A DNA stretch of 64,000 nt, from NCBI RefSeq assembly GCF_051201015.1, contig NZ_JBPEHI010000004.1; one strand, written 5' to 3'. The stretch's first letter is position 1; every line of letters begins with the position of its first letter. The notes under the pieces are model-generated. The model was not told where the DNA came from. It did not search any database and saw nothing but the letters and a program-made list of their open reading frames with translations. The stretch comes from Petrimonas sulfuriphila. GTDB lineage: Bacteria; Bacteroidota; Bacteroidia; Bacteroidales; Dysgonomonadaceae. A program made the translations under genes and the position numbers. Below are positions 43,811-53,457 of the stretch, in pieces.

Positions 43811-44668
43811 ATGCAAACAATCCTATCTCATATTTCCCAGGAAATCGGAGAAGGCATTGCCTCATACCGCTCCATTCCCGGAGGCGATATTTCTTCAGCA
43901 TATCAACTGCAAACCGAAACCAAAAAGTATTTTCTCAAAGTAAACACCAACCCGTTTGCGTTGGCAATGTTCCATGCGGAACAAAAAGGGTTGCAGACGA
44001 TTGAAAAAACAAAGACTATTGCCATACCGCACGTGTATGTAGTGGGGTCGCTTGAAGGAAAATCATTTCTGCTGATGGATTTCGTGGAAGCCAAACGTCC
44101 TGACGCAAACGATTTCAGGCAGTTTGGCACGCAACTCGCCCAATTGCATCGGTGTACTCAAAAAGACTTTGGTTTTTTGTCGGATAACTTTATCGGAAGC
44201 TTGCCGCAAAGCAACCGCCTTCATCCCGACTGGGCAGAATTTTACTGGCACGAGCGTATTTCCCCGCAATTAAAGCTGGCTTACGACCACCAGTTACTCC
44301 ATAAAAAGGAGATTCCCTCGCTCGAAAACGCACTTCCGGTTTTTCGTGAAATTTTTGGAGTTGTAAAGCCGTCACTCTTGCACGGAGACTTGTGGGCTGG
44401 AAATTACCTCATCTCCACCGACGGAACCCCTTACCTTATCGATCCTGCCGCCTATTACGGACACTCACTGGTAGATATAGCCATGAGCAAACTTTTCGGC
44501 GGTTTCACCTCATCATTCTACGACGCCTATCACGAGATCATTCCCAAATCAGGGAGTGACGGCCAACAGATCGAACTCTATCAGTTATACTACCTGCTGG
44601 TGCATTTAAACCTCTTCGGAAGCGGATATTATTCTTCTGTTACCTCTATTTTGCAAAGGTATTTTTAA
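43811..44668 (+). CDS. Fructosamine kinase family protein
   Basis: A 285-residue aminoglycoside/fructosamine kinase-like enzyme. Features: SIPGGDISSAYQLQTE at the start, KYFLKVN with the ATP-binding lysine, FLLMDFVEA, catalytic LLHGDLWAGNYLIS near 193 and the metal-binding YLIDPAAYYGHSLVDIAMSKLFGGF. Members phosphorylate ketosamines so that glycated amines fall apart. Cytoplasmic. It ends 5 bp from the convergent pbpC. Confidence 0.9.
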   Translation: MQTILSHISQEIGEGIASYRSIPGGDISSAYQLQTETKKYFLKVNTNPFALAMFHAEQKGLQTIEKTKTIAIPHVYVVGSLEGKSFLLMDFVEAKRPDANDFRQFGTQLAQLHRCTQKDFGFLSDNFIGSLPQSNRLHPDWAEFYWHERISPQLKLAYDHQLLHKKEIPSLENALPVFREIFGVVKPSLLHGDLWAGNYLISTDGTPYLIDPAAYYGHSLVDIAMSKLFGGFTSSFYDAYHEIIPKSGSDGQQIELYQLYYLLVHLNLFGSGYYSSVTSILQRYF

Positions 44669-44673
44669 CGGAC

Positions 44674-47001
44674 TCATTCCACCTTAAACCTGATTGTCAA
44701 CGAATTTCCCATTTCATCCACCACCGTCAACCCATGCGCACCCGATTCGGGTGAAAGCTCCATCTGATGAACATCCGCTGTTTCACCGAGGTATTCATTG
44801 TCCAAGTGCCAGAACACCCGTGCCGAAGGGTTTCGGTGAGCAAGTTCGAAAACCGCTTTTCCACGCGAACCATCCAGTTGCCTGGTTATTTTGATGACTG
44901 AGTTGGGATAAGGGTAGATAAACTGCATCACCTCTCCCGATGCGCCATCGCTACATTCAGGCGAAAAAGGCGGAAGCGACCGGTATGTAGGGTGTTGTTG
45001 TTTGTAATACCACTCCCACGACGGAGGCAACACAAACCACGAAACCGGGCGAATTCCCCTGCCTACAGCACAATGTTCATAAACCCGGTAACGCTCATCT
45101 TCCGAAACATGCACCCGTTGGTGATAATTGCAGACGCTTCCCTGCACCGCTTTTGCCGGAGCAAAAACAGTATCTGCCGATGAAGGCGGACAATGCAATC
45201 CCACGAGGCATCCGCTCTCCCGGCAGACAACAACCTCGGTCAGATGATTATAAGGTGTCTCGAACCAGGAAGTGGGCGGCAACAAGTTGAACAAATCAAA
45301 CATCACCCGCGCCGATGTACGCGCACCAGTCAGTCCGGGACGGCCTTCGCCACTCGCATTCCCTGTCCATACCGCCACAAGATATTTCGGTGTAACACCC
45401 ACTGCCCAGGCATCGCGGAAGCCGAAACTCGTTCCTGTTTTCCACGCTACCCTCCGCATCGAAGGGATAAACTGCCAGTCGATCTCTTCGGGGCGGTTGA
45501 CGTTGGTCAGCGCTTCCAATGTCAACCACGCCGCTCCAGCATCCGTAAAGGCGTTTACCCGTCCTCCCCTATAATCCTGACCTTCATGCACCAGTGAAAA
45601 TTCCTCCTTACGGGGAGCAACCGTCCTTACGGCGTTCGCCATATCCGCATACGCGTTTGCCACTTCCCAAAGTGTCCCTTCAGCACCGCCCAGAATAAGC
45701 GAAAGTCCGTAATAGTCGGCCGGGCGGTTAAGCGTTGTCAATCCGGCTTTTTTCAGAAAATCGTAAAATTTCGGCACTCCATACCGGCGCAGCGAGACTA
45801 CAGACGGAACGTTCAACGAGCGTGCCAGCGCCTCATTTGCATGAACTGCTCCGTCGTATTGCAAACTGAAGTTTTTGGGCGAAAAACCGCCAACATTTAT
45901 CGGTATATCGGGCAATAACTCACCCGGTAACAGTGCGCCCTCCTGTAACATGGCACAGTAAAGAAAAGGTTTGAGGATACTGCCCGTACTTCGCGACGAT
46001 TGAATAATATCCACTTGATTTCCTGATTGTTGTTTGCCGAAGTTTACGTTACCGATATACGAAATGACTTCGTTTTTTTCCAAATCGACAATCAGCGCCG
46101 CGAGGTTCAGGATATGGTTCTGCGAAAACTCGGTGTTCCATCGCTCCAGCACATTATCGGCTTGGAGTTGCAAGCTTTTGTCGATAGTGGATTGCACATG
46201 CGTTCCGGGTTGAGACAAATAAAGCCGTGTGACCAAATGAGGGGCGATTTGTGGCAACGAATGTGGGTTTTCGGGTAGCGGCTCGGCGGTGGCTAATCGA
46301 TAATCGGTTTCGGAAATCGTGCCGTTGTCAAGCAATTTTTGCAGCAAACGATTTCGTTTCGTGAGTAACGCATCCCTGTTCCTGCCGAAATGCATTAACG
46401 ACGGTGAATTAGGCAGAACAGCTAGAGTGGCAGATTCGGCCCACGACAACGACCGCGCGCCGTGACCGAAATACCGCCACGCGGCGGCATCAATTCCCAC
46501 CACATTTCCCCCCATCGGTGCGTGGGAAGCGTATAGCGCGATAATTCGTTTTTTGGAGTACGACAGTTCCAATCGCGTGGCGAGAATAATTTCAATAAAT
46601 TTCTCGAAGTAGGTGCGTTTGTTTTTCCGCATTAATCGTACGGTTTGCATCGTGAGGGTACTTCCGCCGCTCACTACCCTGCCCGCTTTGATATTTTGCA
46701 CCATCGCACGCCCCAACGACAACGGATTCACTCCCGGATGATACCGAAAATAGCGGTCTTCAAACGCCATCAGACAGGTTTTGTATTTATCGGGAATACT
46801 ATCGGTTGGCGGAAACCGCCACTGCCCGTCCGACGCAATGCGTGCACCCAACAATTCACCGTTCCGGTCAGAGACTAACGTACTGTATGATGCATCGAAC
46901 AAGGGATCGGGAAGGGAAAAAGCATACCCCATCATCAGTATAAAACCGATAATCAAGGTTGCTTTTTCCCATCGTTTTAAAGATAGAAATTTGTCAATCA
47001 T
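44674..47001 (-). CDS. pbpC: Penicillin-binding protein 1C
   Basis: A 775-residue bifunctional peptidoglycan synthase. I start it at ATG 47001, which overlaps the A2M stop (ATGA); ATG 47016 is an alternative. N-terminal membrane anchor, GT51 glycosyltransferase (MAFEDRYFRYHPGVNPLSLG, GGSTLTMQ), transpeptidase with SxxK (GSILKPF near 339) and KTG (WKTGTSFGFRDAW near 522), and the C-terminal BiPBP_C domain. In E. coli PBP1C is paired with the alpha-2-macroglobulin YfhM, as here. The pair is thought to link wall repair with trapping of attacking proteases. Confidence 0.94.
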   Translation of the reverse strand: MIDKFLSLKRWEKATLIIGFILMMGYAFSLPDPLFDASYSTLVSDRNGELLGARIASDGQWRFPPTDSIPDKYKTCLMAFEDRYFRYHPGVNPLSLGRAMVQNIKAGRVVSGGSTLTMQTVRLMRKNKRTYFEKFIEIILATRLELSYSKKRIIALYASHAPMGGNVVGIDAAAWRYFGHGARSLSWAESATLAVLPNSPSLMHFGRNRDALLTKRNRLLQKLLDNGTISETDYRLATAEPLPENPHSLPQIAPHLVTRLYLSQPGTHVQSTIDKSLQLQADNVLERWNTEFSQNHILNLAALIVDLEKNEVISYIGNVNFGKQQSGNQVDIIQSSRSTGSILKPFLYCAMLQEGALLPGELLPDIPINVGGFSPKNFSLQYDGAVHANEALARSLNVPSVVSLRRYGVPKFYDFLKKAGLTTLNRPADYYGLSLILGGAEGTLWEVANAYADMANAVRTVAPRKEEFSLVHEGQDYRGGRVNAFTDAGAAWLTLEALTNVNRPEEIDWQFIPSMRRVAWKTGTSFGFRDAWAVGVTPKYLVAVWTGNASGEGRPGLTGARTSARVMFDLFNLLPPTSWFETPYNHLTEVVVCRESGCLVGLHCPPSSADTVFAPAKAVQGSVCNYHQRVHVSEDERYRVYEHCAVGRGIRPVSWFVLPPSWEWYYKQQHPTYRSLPPFSPECSDGASGEVMQFIYPYPNSVIKITRQLDGSRGKAVFELAHRNPSARVFWHLDNEYLGETADVHQMELSPESGAHGLTVVDEMGNSLTIRFKVE

Positions 47002-50000
47002 CTTACCTCTACCCATATCCCGCTCGTTCGGGCCTGTTCACGCGGTTCATACATCGCCTGGCACGATACGGCAGGCAGGTAATAGTTACCCCGGTACGCC
47101 GCCTGGAGCCTTGCACGGAACGTGGCCGATTGACCGGCTCCCAGGTTGAAATAGGTCAATACCCGGTCGTCCCGGATATCCCGGTAGTTATAGGCTTCGG
47201 CAGCCGATTGGGTTCCCGTCAGGCGTTCGTTAAATATCTCCCAGCCCGACGGAAATACCTGCAGCAACGCCAGATCGGTAAACGACTGCTCCACCGAATT
47301 CCGGACAGTAACCACAGCCGTAAATTCCGTTCCCTGTTTCAGCGATTTCACGTCCAGCGGTTTACCTGCGGCATCAAGGTAATTAACCGACAACCGCAAC
47401 GAACCCTCCGCGGCACGAAGTGTGTCCACCAACGGTTGCATGAAGGCGGTAAGCCGGGCATACACTTTGCCCTTGCCTTTGTTGGAAATCTGTACCGATT
47501 GATTGGGCGCCGTTTTCAAATCCACCTGATGAAAAGCATGCGGCGTATTCACGGCAGCCATTTTCTTTCCGTTCAATGTCCAATCCACATCAATATTTCC
47601 CGAACCCATTTTTTCTGCTAACTGTGCCATTGCCATCAATCCGAACGCGACGGTTTGCGTGGAGATATAATCGGATGAAAGCGCCCGTGACACATCCGGA
47701 GCCAATTGCAACGCTTTCTCGATATTCCCCAGCAGCAGATACGTCTGCATGATCATCGCCTTATCACGTGCCGGAGAACCGTACGTATCGTTATTGGAAC
47801 GATAATCTTCCACTGCATCCGAAGCATTGAAAACAAGAGAGTTAGCAACATCAGGCTTTCCAGCCAACGCATAAGCCGCCGCAAGCCGCCATTTCGCCTG
47901 CAAGTTCAAGTCAGCGATTTCGCGCATCCGGTTCATAGCGCCCAACTCCGTATTTCCACTCAATGCCAAGGCATACAACCGATAAGCCTGCTGCAATTCA
48001 GTCATCGAAATCCCGTAATAACCCCGATGAGAATCGATACGTGTCCAGTTTCGGGCTAGCTTCTGCTGAAAGCCTACCCACCGGCCGATCACGCTCTGCG
48101 ATACATCGAAACCCTTGTTTTTGGCTTCCACCAGGAAATGTCCGGCGTACGTAGAAGCCCATTCCGAGGCAAAGCCTTGTCCGGGCCAATAGACGAATCC
48201 TCCGTCCGGCAACTGCCTGGAGGACAAAACCTGAATTACCGACGCTATTTTTTTGTTCGTCAGCTCTTTTTCCCCATCCGATAACGAAACAAAATTACCC
48301 AGATACAACAAGGGAAACCCTTGTGATGTAACCTGTTCAGTGCATCCGTGCGGATATTCTGCCAAATAAGACAGATTTTTGTTTAGATTGACACTCGGAA
48401 TGCGCGACAGCTCCAGTTTTGCCCAATCGGTAGGGTTCACGTTTCCGGGATTGAGCGCAAGTTGCGCATTCCCGTTCGGGTCGATAAGCACCGATTGGCT
48501 GATGACAACAGGAGGATTTGGATTCCGGATGCCGATATCGATGGTCTCCGATACCGATTCTCCCCCACCCGACGCCTTGATCCTTACCTGCTCCGCTCCT
48601 GTGCTGTTCCCGGCTTTCAGCGTAAAGTAAACGATCGTATCGCCTGTGGTGTTAAACGAAACCGACTTGGACGCTCCATCCAGTAGTTTCAGTAATCCGT
48701 CTGTCTGGACGGAAACTTGCACGTTTTTCACTTTTCTGTCCATCACAAACACATTTACCGGAAGCCAAACCTCTTCACCCGGGCCCAGTACGCGCGGGAG
48801 CGTACTGAGTGTCATCAGCGCATTTTTCACCGCAACTGTTTTCTCGGCGCTTCCGTATGCCCCGTTTCCTCCGGCAACTACCATCACGCGGACAGAGCCC
48901 ACGTATGGCGGAAGTTTTATCTTGTGTGTTTTGGTCTCTCCATTTTTAATCGTAAATGGTCCCAAAAATTTAACTACAGGCTTGAAACGGTTTACCTTAT
49001 CGCTCGATGCTTTCAGCGCCTCGTCGCCTCCGATGCTCAGCAACGGGCCAATCATTCCCGTATTCGCTCCCAATACACGGTCGAACAAGTCCCAAGTACG
49101 CACGCCAAGCGCCTCGCGGGCATAAAACTCATTCCACGCGTTGGGAGTCTTAAAAGACGTAAGATCCAGTAAACCTTCGTCCACAATGGCAAGCGTGTAA
49201 GTCATCGACTTTTTGGTTTTCTCCGAAATCGAAACCGAAAATTCCTTTTCCGGACTTAACTCATTGGGCATTTGTATGATGGGTTGTAACTTGCTATTTT
49301 TATCTTCAACGTTTATATTTCTCACACCATACAAGCGGATAGGTAAATCGTTTTCGGTTTGCGCGTGCGGTTGAAGTAACGTGATAAAAAGATAGAAATT
49401 GGGGTTCATCTCTTCGGTAATTTTGAATCGATATTCGGTGTCTTCGGTTTCCGACGTTTTTATCCATTCTTTCCAAATGATGCTCGAACCGTTTTCGATA
49501 CTTATCAAAGCACGTCCCGATGAGCTTTTCGGAATGATAACCGTAGCCGTTTCGCCCACAGCGTAGGTTTCTTTATCGGTAGAGAATGACAACATGGTCA
49601 AGCCGTTCGGATCGGTCTTATTGGAACGTCCATATGTCGATGCCCAGTCCACATAAAAGATTGTTCCCGCCGTGTGTCCGCTCCCGGCATCTTTCACCAA
49701 GATCAGGTAACGACCCCAATCGGGATAATCAACCTGAAATTTAACTTTTCCGCTTCCGCTCGATGTCGAAATAACTCCGTTGGCAACGGGCGAGACCGCC
49801 GTGTTGTTCACGTACGAGCCCAAATCTTCTTCGGAACTGTTCCACCACCACGACCAGTTAAGCTTGTAGATTTTATATTCTACATTGTCGCGCGAAACCT
49901 TTTTCCCATAAGGATCCAAGGTAACAACATCAAAAACGATGGGTTTGTCTGTCTCCAGAAAGCCCGATGCTTCTGTCTCCGGTGTTTTCACTCCGGCGTA

Positions 50001-52565
50001 CACGCCATAAGGCGAGTAATAAGCGGTTTGCGCGTAAAAACTCATGTCGCCGCCGGTTTCGAAAACGCGTGACACAATATTGCCCCGCAACATGCCCGGT
50101 GCACTTTCAGCAACCGGAATCCTCGAATTCACACCCGCCACGCCCGATGCATTAAGCGTTCCTTCAAACAACTTGTAGCTGTTGGTTTCAAACTTGAAAA
50201 GCGGATTGTTGAAAACATATTTATTGTATCCCGAAAACGGATTTTCCGTACGCGAAAGTGTGATTTCCACTTCCGATTTCAAGTTAGATGCCGGCGCACC
50301 GTGCAGCCACTGCGACGTGAGCGTTCCCGAAAAAACACCTTTACTTGCATCGATAATGGAATCGGTTTCCAAACGTACTTTCAACCGGTTCGGCTTAACG
50401 GTTTCTATCCGCAATGGTTTGTAGAACGAAGTGCCGCCCACTTTCACATAAGACTGCCAAACACCGGTGGGTGCTGACGGGTCGGTAACGATTTGAAACG
50501 TGTAAAATCCGTTTTCACCGTTGGTTTTCACTTGGCGGTGATAAAACTGACGCGTGGGTGTGTACACTTCGAGCGCAACGGGATGTCCTTCGGGCAGTTT
50601 CTTTGCCCTGTCCTCTAGGATAAACGACAAGTAGATAGTGTCGCCGGGACGCCAAACACCTCGTTCGCCATATACAGAACCTTTTAAACCTTTCTGGATC
50701 TCTTTTCCGCTTACATCAAAATTACTCAGCGAAAGCGAAAGTTCTTCCTTCACTTCCAGATAGCCTATATCTTTTCCGTTGGTGGCAGTAACCACAAACG
50801 GTTTCCCGTTTTTATAATCAATTTCGGCAAAACCCTGTCCATCGGTTTTCCCTTTTCCTATTGCCTGCATCTGATAGTTATAAACCGTTACATCAGCACC
50901 GGAAATAGGTGATGTGGAAAGAATATCGGTAACAGCGATCAGGATTTTATTCTCGTCTCCGCCTTTGGCAATAATCCCCATGTTGGATGCCATAACCGTG
51001 GTTTCGATAATGCGGTCGCGGTTCATATAATAGGTGGATTTGCACGGGTCGTCACGCTCTTCCCAATTGTATTCTGCCCAGTCGATGGGTTCGTAATAAT
51101 ACGGGTTCGTTTCGTCCCAAACCGCTTCATCTTCTTCGCTGATGTTTTCGTCTTCAAAATTACGCATCGATGAGCTTTGGGGAATCTGTGGCGTTATACC
51201 TCCACAATTGAAAAGCGAATAATCGGATTTCATAGAGAGTTGCACTATATAGATAGCTCCCGGGTCTTCGTTAATCATCGGTGCCAAGTCGATAGAAAAA
51301 TTGTTCCAGCGGGTTAAATCCAGGGCTTTATCAGTATCTAAACGAATTTGTTTCTTTTTGATTAACCGTCCGAAACGACGTACTTCGCCATTCGAATTGC
51401 TGTTCATTGAATTCGATTGCAAGAAGTAAAGAATATTATTCTGATAAATTTTTATCACTTTCACATCCACAGCCCACAAATTCACAGCACTAAACGGAAG
51501 GACTAATTGGCTGGAATTGGGCAGGATATTTCCGCTTTTTCCCATTTTTACCTGTGGTTTTTCGCTTTCGGCACGAAGTTGATAGGTATAATCTCTTGCG
51601 AGTGCCCGATTTTCGAAACTCCGTAACCCTTGATGAATTTGCAATGTAATTTCTTCCCGCGGGTAAGCTTCGGGAAATATTTTCAGTACGTTTTTATCGA
51701 TTTGATACGTAAAATTACTGATTCCTGAAGGAACGACCAATCCCTGAATATCCTGGTCATGTGACAAAGGGCTACTGAAAGCGATACGAATGTGAGAAGC
51801 GGTTTCACTTATCATCCGCACATCAATCACCTGAAATTCGGTTTCGGGCAATGAAGGGAGCTGAATGCTAAAGTTCTCCCTTTTTTTGGCTCCGATAGCG
51901 TTTCCGTTCACCGTAAGTTCATAGCTTTCCGCATTATTTGTCCGAAGCAAACTATCTATCGAAATCTGATACATTCCGTCTGAAACCGTTTTCACATTAA
52001 CTTTTGCTTCACGATTAGCCCCTTTCAGTTCAAAGATACCAACGATTTTCTCGGGTGATTCGTTATTGGCCAATCGTAATGCTCCCGTTACGGAGTTCCA
52101 TTTCAAATCATTGATACTCATAGGAGAATAGGGTAACAGATCGAACGAGAAGTTTTGCTCGTTTACCCTGAAATAGAAATTGAAAGTCTTAAACTTCGGC
52201 TCCACTTTCAACGCTTTATCCAAATAAAATTTCGCCGTATATTCTTTTCCGGGTTTTAATTGTCCGTATTCGGGAACGAATCGTATGGTTCTCGAATTGA
52301 TCCAATATGTTTTCCCTTTGATGAAAGGCAAGAACGAGAAAAACTTCTCTTGCACCTCGGTATTTAATTCCACGGAAGGTAGTTCCTGTGCAAGCTCGAT
52401 TTCGATGTACGAATCGGGCGAAATGTTGCCGTAAGTGAATGCCGCTATATATCGGGCAAATTCGGGGTCGATCTGCGTTGTTTTCTGTTTGCAGGAAACA
52501 AACGAGAAGAAAATTATCGTGCAAATAAATGCAACGTAAATATAAAGAAGAGGTTGTTTTTTCAT
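46998..52565 (-). CDS. Bacterial alpha-2-macroglobulin lipoprotein
   Basis: An 1,855-residue envelope lipoprotein (FFSFVSCKQ, Cys about 25). It carries MG-type domains (QKGLKGSVYGERGVWRPGD and LSFILEDR around 650, the MG2 region), the bait/MG7 area, and the thioester motif HGCTEQVTSQ near residue 1405 (CxEQ), followed by the complement-like alpha-helical domain (GGFVYWPGQ, YPHG). Alpha-2-macroglobulins trap proteases by a covalent thioester after cleavage. It overlaps pbpC by the ATGA pattern and is 73 bp from the helix-hairpin-helix gene upstream. Length is large but normal for Bacteroidetes members. Confidence 0.93.
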   Translation of the reverse strand: MKKQPLLYIYVAFICTIIFFSFVSCKQKTTQIDPEFARYIAAFTYGNISPDSYIEIELAQELPSVELNTEVQEKFFSFLPFIKGKTYWINSRTIRFVPEYGQLKPGKEYTAKFYLDKALKVEPKFKTFNFYFRVNEQNFSFDLLPYSPMSINDLKWNSVTGALRLANNESPEKIVGIFELKGANREAKVNVKTVSDGMYQISIDSLLRTNNAESYELTVNGNAIGAKKRENFSIQLPSLPETEFQVIDVRMISETASHIRIAFSSPLSHDQDIQGLVVPSGISNFTYQIDKNVLKIFPEAYPREEITLQIHQGLRSFENRALARDYTYQLRAESEKPQVKMGKSGNILPNSSQLVLPFSAVNLWAVDVKVIKIYQNNILYFLQSNSMNSNSNGEVRRFGRLIKKKQIRLDTDKALDLTRWNNFSIDLAPMINEDPGAIYIVQLSMKSDYSLFNCGGITPQIPQSSSMRNFEDENISEEDEAVWDETNPYYYEPIDWAEYNWEERDDPCKSTYYMNRDRIIETTVMASNMGIIAKGGDENKILIAVTDILSTSPISGADVTVYNYQMQAIGKGKTDGQGFAEIDYKNGKPFVVTATNGKDIGYLEVKEELSLSLSNFDVSGKEIQKGLKGSVYGERGVWRPGDTIYLSFILEDRAKKLPEGHPVALEVYTPTRQFYHRQVKTNGENGFYTFQIVTDPSAPTGVWQSYVKVGGTSFYKPLRIETVKPNRLKVRLETDSIIDASKGVFSGTLTSQWLHGAPASNLKSEVEITLSRTENPFSGYNKYVFNNPLFKFETNSYKLFEGTLNASGVAGVNSRIPVAESAPGMLRGNIVSRVFETGGDMSFYAQTAYYSPYGVYAGVKTPETEASGFLETDKPIVFDVVTLDPYGKKVSRDNVEYKIYKLNWSWWWNSSEEDLGSYVNNTAVSPVANGVISTSSGSGKVKFQVDYPDWGRYLILVKDAGSGHTAGTIFYVDWASTYGRSNKTDPNGLTMLSFSTDKETYAVGETATVIIPKSSSGRALISIENGSSIIWKEWIKTSETEDTEYRFKITEEMNPNFYLFITLLQPHAQTENDLPIRLYGVRNINVEDKNSKLQPIIQMPNELSPEKEFSVSISEKTKKSMTYTLAIVDEGLLDLTSFKTPNAWNEFYAREALGVRTWDLFDRVLGANTGMIGPLLSIGGDEALKASSDKVNRFKPVVKFLGPFTIKNGETKTHKIKLPPYVGSVRVMVVAGGNGAYGSAEKTVAVKNALMTLSTLPRVLGPGEEVWLPVNVFVMDRKVKNVQVSVQTDGLLKLLDGASKSVSFNTTGDTIVYFTLKAGNSTGAEQVRIKASGGGESVSETIDIGIRNPNPPVVISQSVLIDPNGNAQLALNPGNVNPTDWAKLELSRIPSVNLNKNLSYLAEYPHGCTEQVTSQGFPLLYLGNFVSLSDGEKELTNKKIASVIQVLSSRQLPDGGFVYWPGQGFASEWASTYAGHFLVEAKNKGFDVSQSVIGRWVGFQQKLARNWTRIDSHRGYYGISMTELQQAYRLYALALSGNTELGAMNRMREIADLNLQAKWRLAAAYALAGKPDVANSLVFNASDAVEDYRSNNDTYGSPARDKAMIMQTYLLLGNIEKALQLAPDVSRALSSDYISTQTVAFGLMAMAQLAEKMGSGNIDVDWTLNGKKMAAVNTPHAFHQVDLKTAPNQSVQISNKGKGKVYARLTAFMQPLVDTLRAAEGSLRLSVNYLDAAGKPLDVKSLKQGTEFTAVVTVRNSVEQSFTDLALLQVFPSGWEIFNERLTGTQSAAEAYNYRDIRDDRVLTYFNLGAGQSATFRARLQAAYRGNYYLPAVSCQAMYEPREQARTSGIWVEVR

Positions 52566-52638
52566 ATCGATTTTTTTTCTGAAGATTTTTTTAGCCGAGT
52601 TATTTTATGAGCAGGCTGTCGTGAATGTATGGCGGAAG

Positions 52639-53382
52639 TCAGAATGCCAGGTAGGGTTCGATCCGAAAAATGTCTTCGGAAGTAAATTCATCCAACATAG
52701 CCAGTTCATGGATGGAAGCAATATTTCCTTTCTTTTTCCGCAGGTTCATAATGGCTCGTACCTGTTTGTAATTGAGGTAAGGATGCCTTAATAGTTCCTT
52801 AAATTCCAACTCGTTAATCCGAAGCTTTCTGAAGTTTTCGTCAGCTTGGATATACGGCGAGATCCTGGAAAACAGTTCGTTGTCAATCCCATAAACCTCC
52901 CTGAGTTGCTCTACCGAAACAAATCCCCCCAGCAGATTCCGATACTTCACAATCCGCGAAGCGAAGGTACTGCCTATTCCCGGGATCTTTTTCCATTCAG
53001 CCGTATCAGCAGCATTCAAAAGGATCGTTTCTCCTGCGTCTAATTTTTCTGCTGTAGGAAAGGGAGCATCGCGATCCGGACTGTTCTCTTCGGAAAGTTT
53101 TTTGGATCGCAACCCGTCGTTACTCCTTCCTTCATTTTGCGCCACAACATGCGCTGAGTCCAGAACGTTTATACCTTCACGCAAACTAAGGTTCCGCTGA
53201 AATTCTTCAAATGCTTTCACCAGCGAATCGTTTTGTGTGAAAATGACGTCCCGGCTGTTGCGTTGCGAGAGTATCAGGTTTAAAATCAGCGTCAGCACAA
53301 TCAGGATAAGCAGCAGAATTACCGCTAATTTCTCGCTTTTCCGATAATATAGAAAATCCTTCCAATGCATAGACGGCAGCAC
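52639..53382 (-). CDS. ComEA-like helix-hairpin-helix protein
   Basis: A 247-residue protein with a membrane helix (LAVILLLILIVLTLILNLIL, about 18-38), a linker, and two or three HhH motifs: LNAADTAEWKKIPGIGSTFASRIVKYR near 125, then LLRHPYLNYKQVRAIMNLRKK near 195 and IHELAMLDEFTSEDIFRIEPYL at the end. ComEA-type proteins bind DNA outside the inner membrane during uptake. No competence genes are nearby, so the role is open. Read away from the SpmAB gene, 75 bp apart. Confidence 0.85.
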   Translation of the reverse strand: MLPSMHWKDFLYYRKSEKLAVILLLILIVLTLILNLILSQRNSRDVIFTQNDSLVKAFEEFQRNLSLREGINVLDSAHVVAQNEGRSNDGLRSKKLSEENSPDRDAPFPTAEKLDAGETILLNAADTAEWKKIPGIGSTFASRIVKYRNLLGGFVSVEQLREVYGIDNELFSRISPYIQADENFRKLRINELEFKELLRHPYLNYKQVRAIMNLRKKKGNIASIHELAMLDEFTSEDIFRIEPYLAF

Positions 53383-53422
53383 TTCTAAGGGGTAAAGATA
53401 AAAATTATTTCCCCGAAAGTAT

Positions 53423-53430
53423 TACCTTTG
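53423..53430 (+). promoter_or_regulatory. -7 element (TACCTTTG) of the SpmAB fusion gene
   Basis: TACCTTTG 27 bp before the ATG at 53458. Confidence 0.5.
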
Positions 53431-53457
53431 ATGGAATAATTGTGAAATGCTTTTGCT

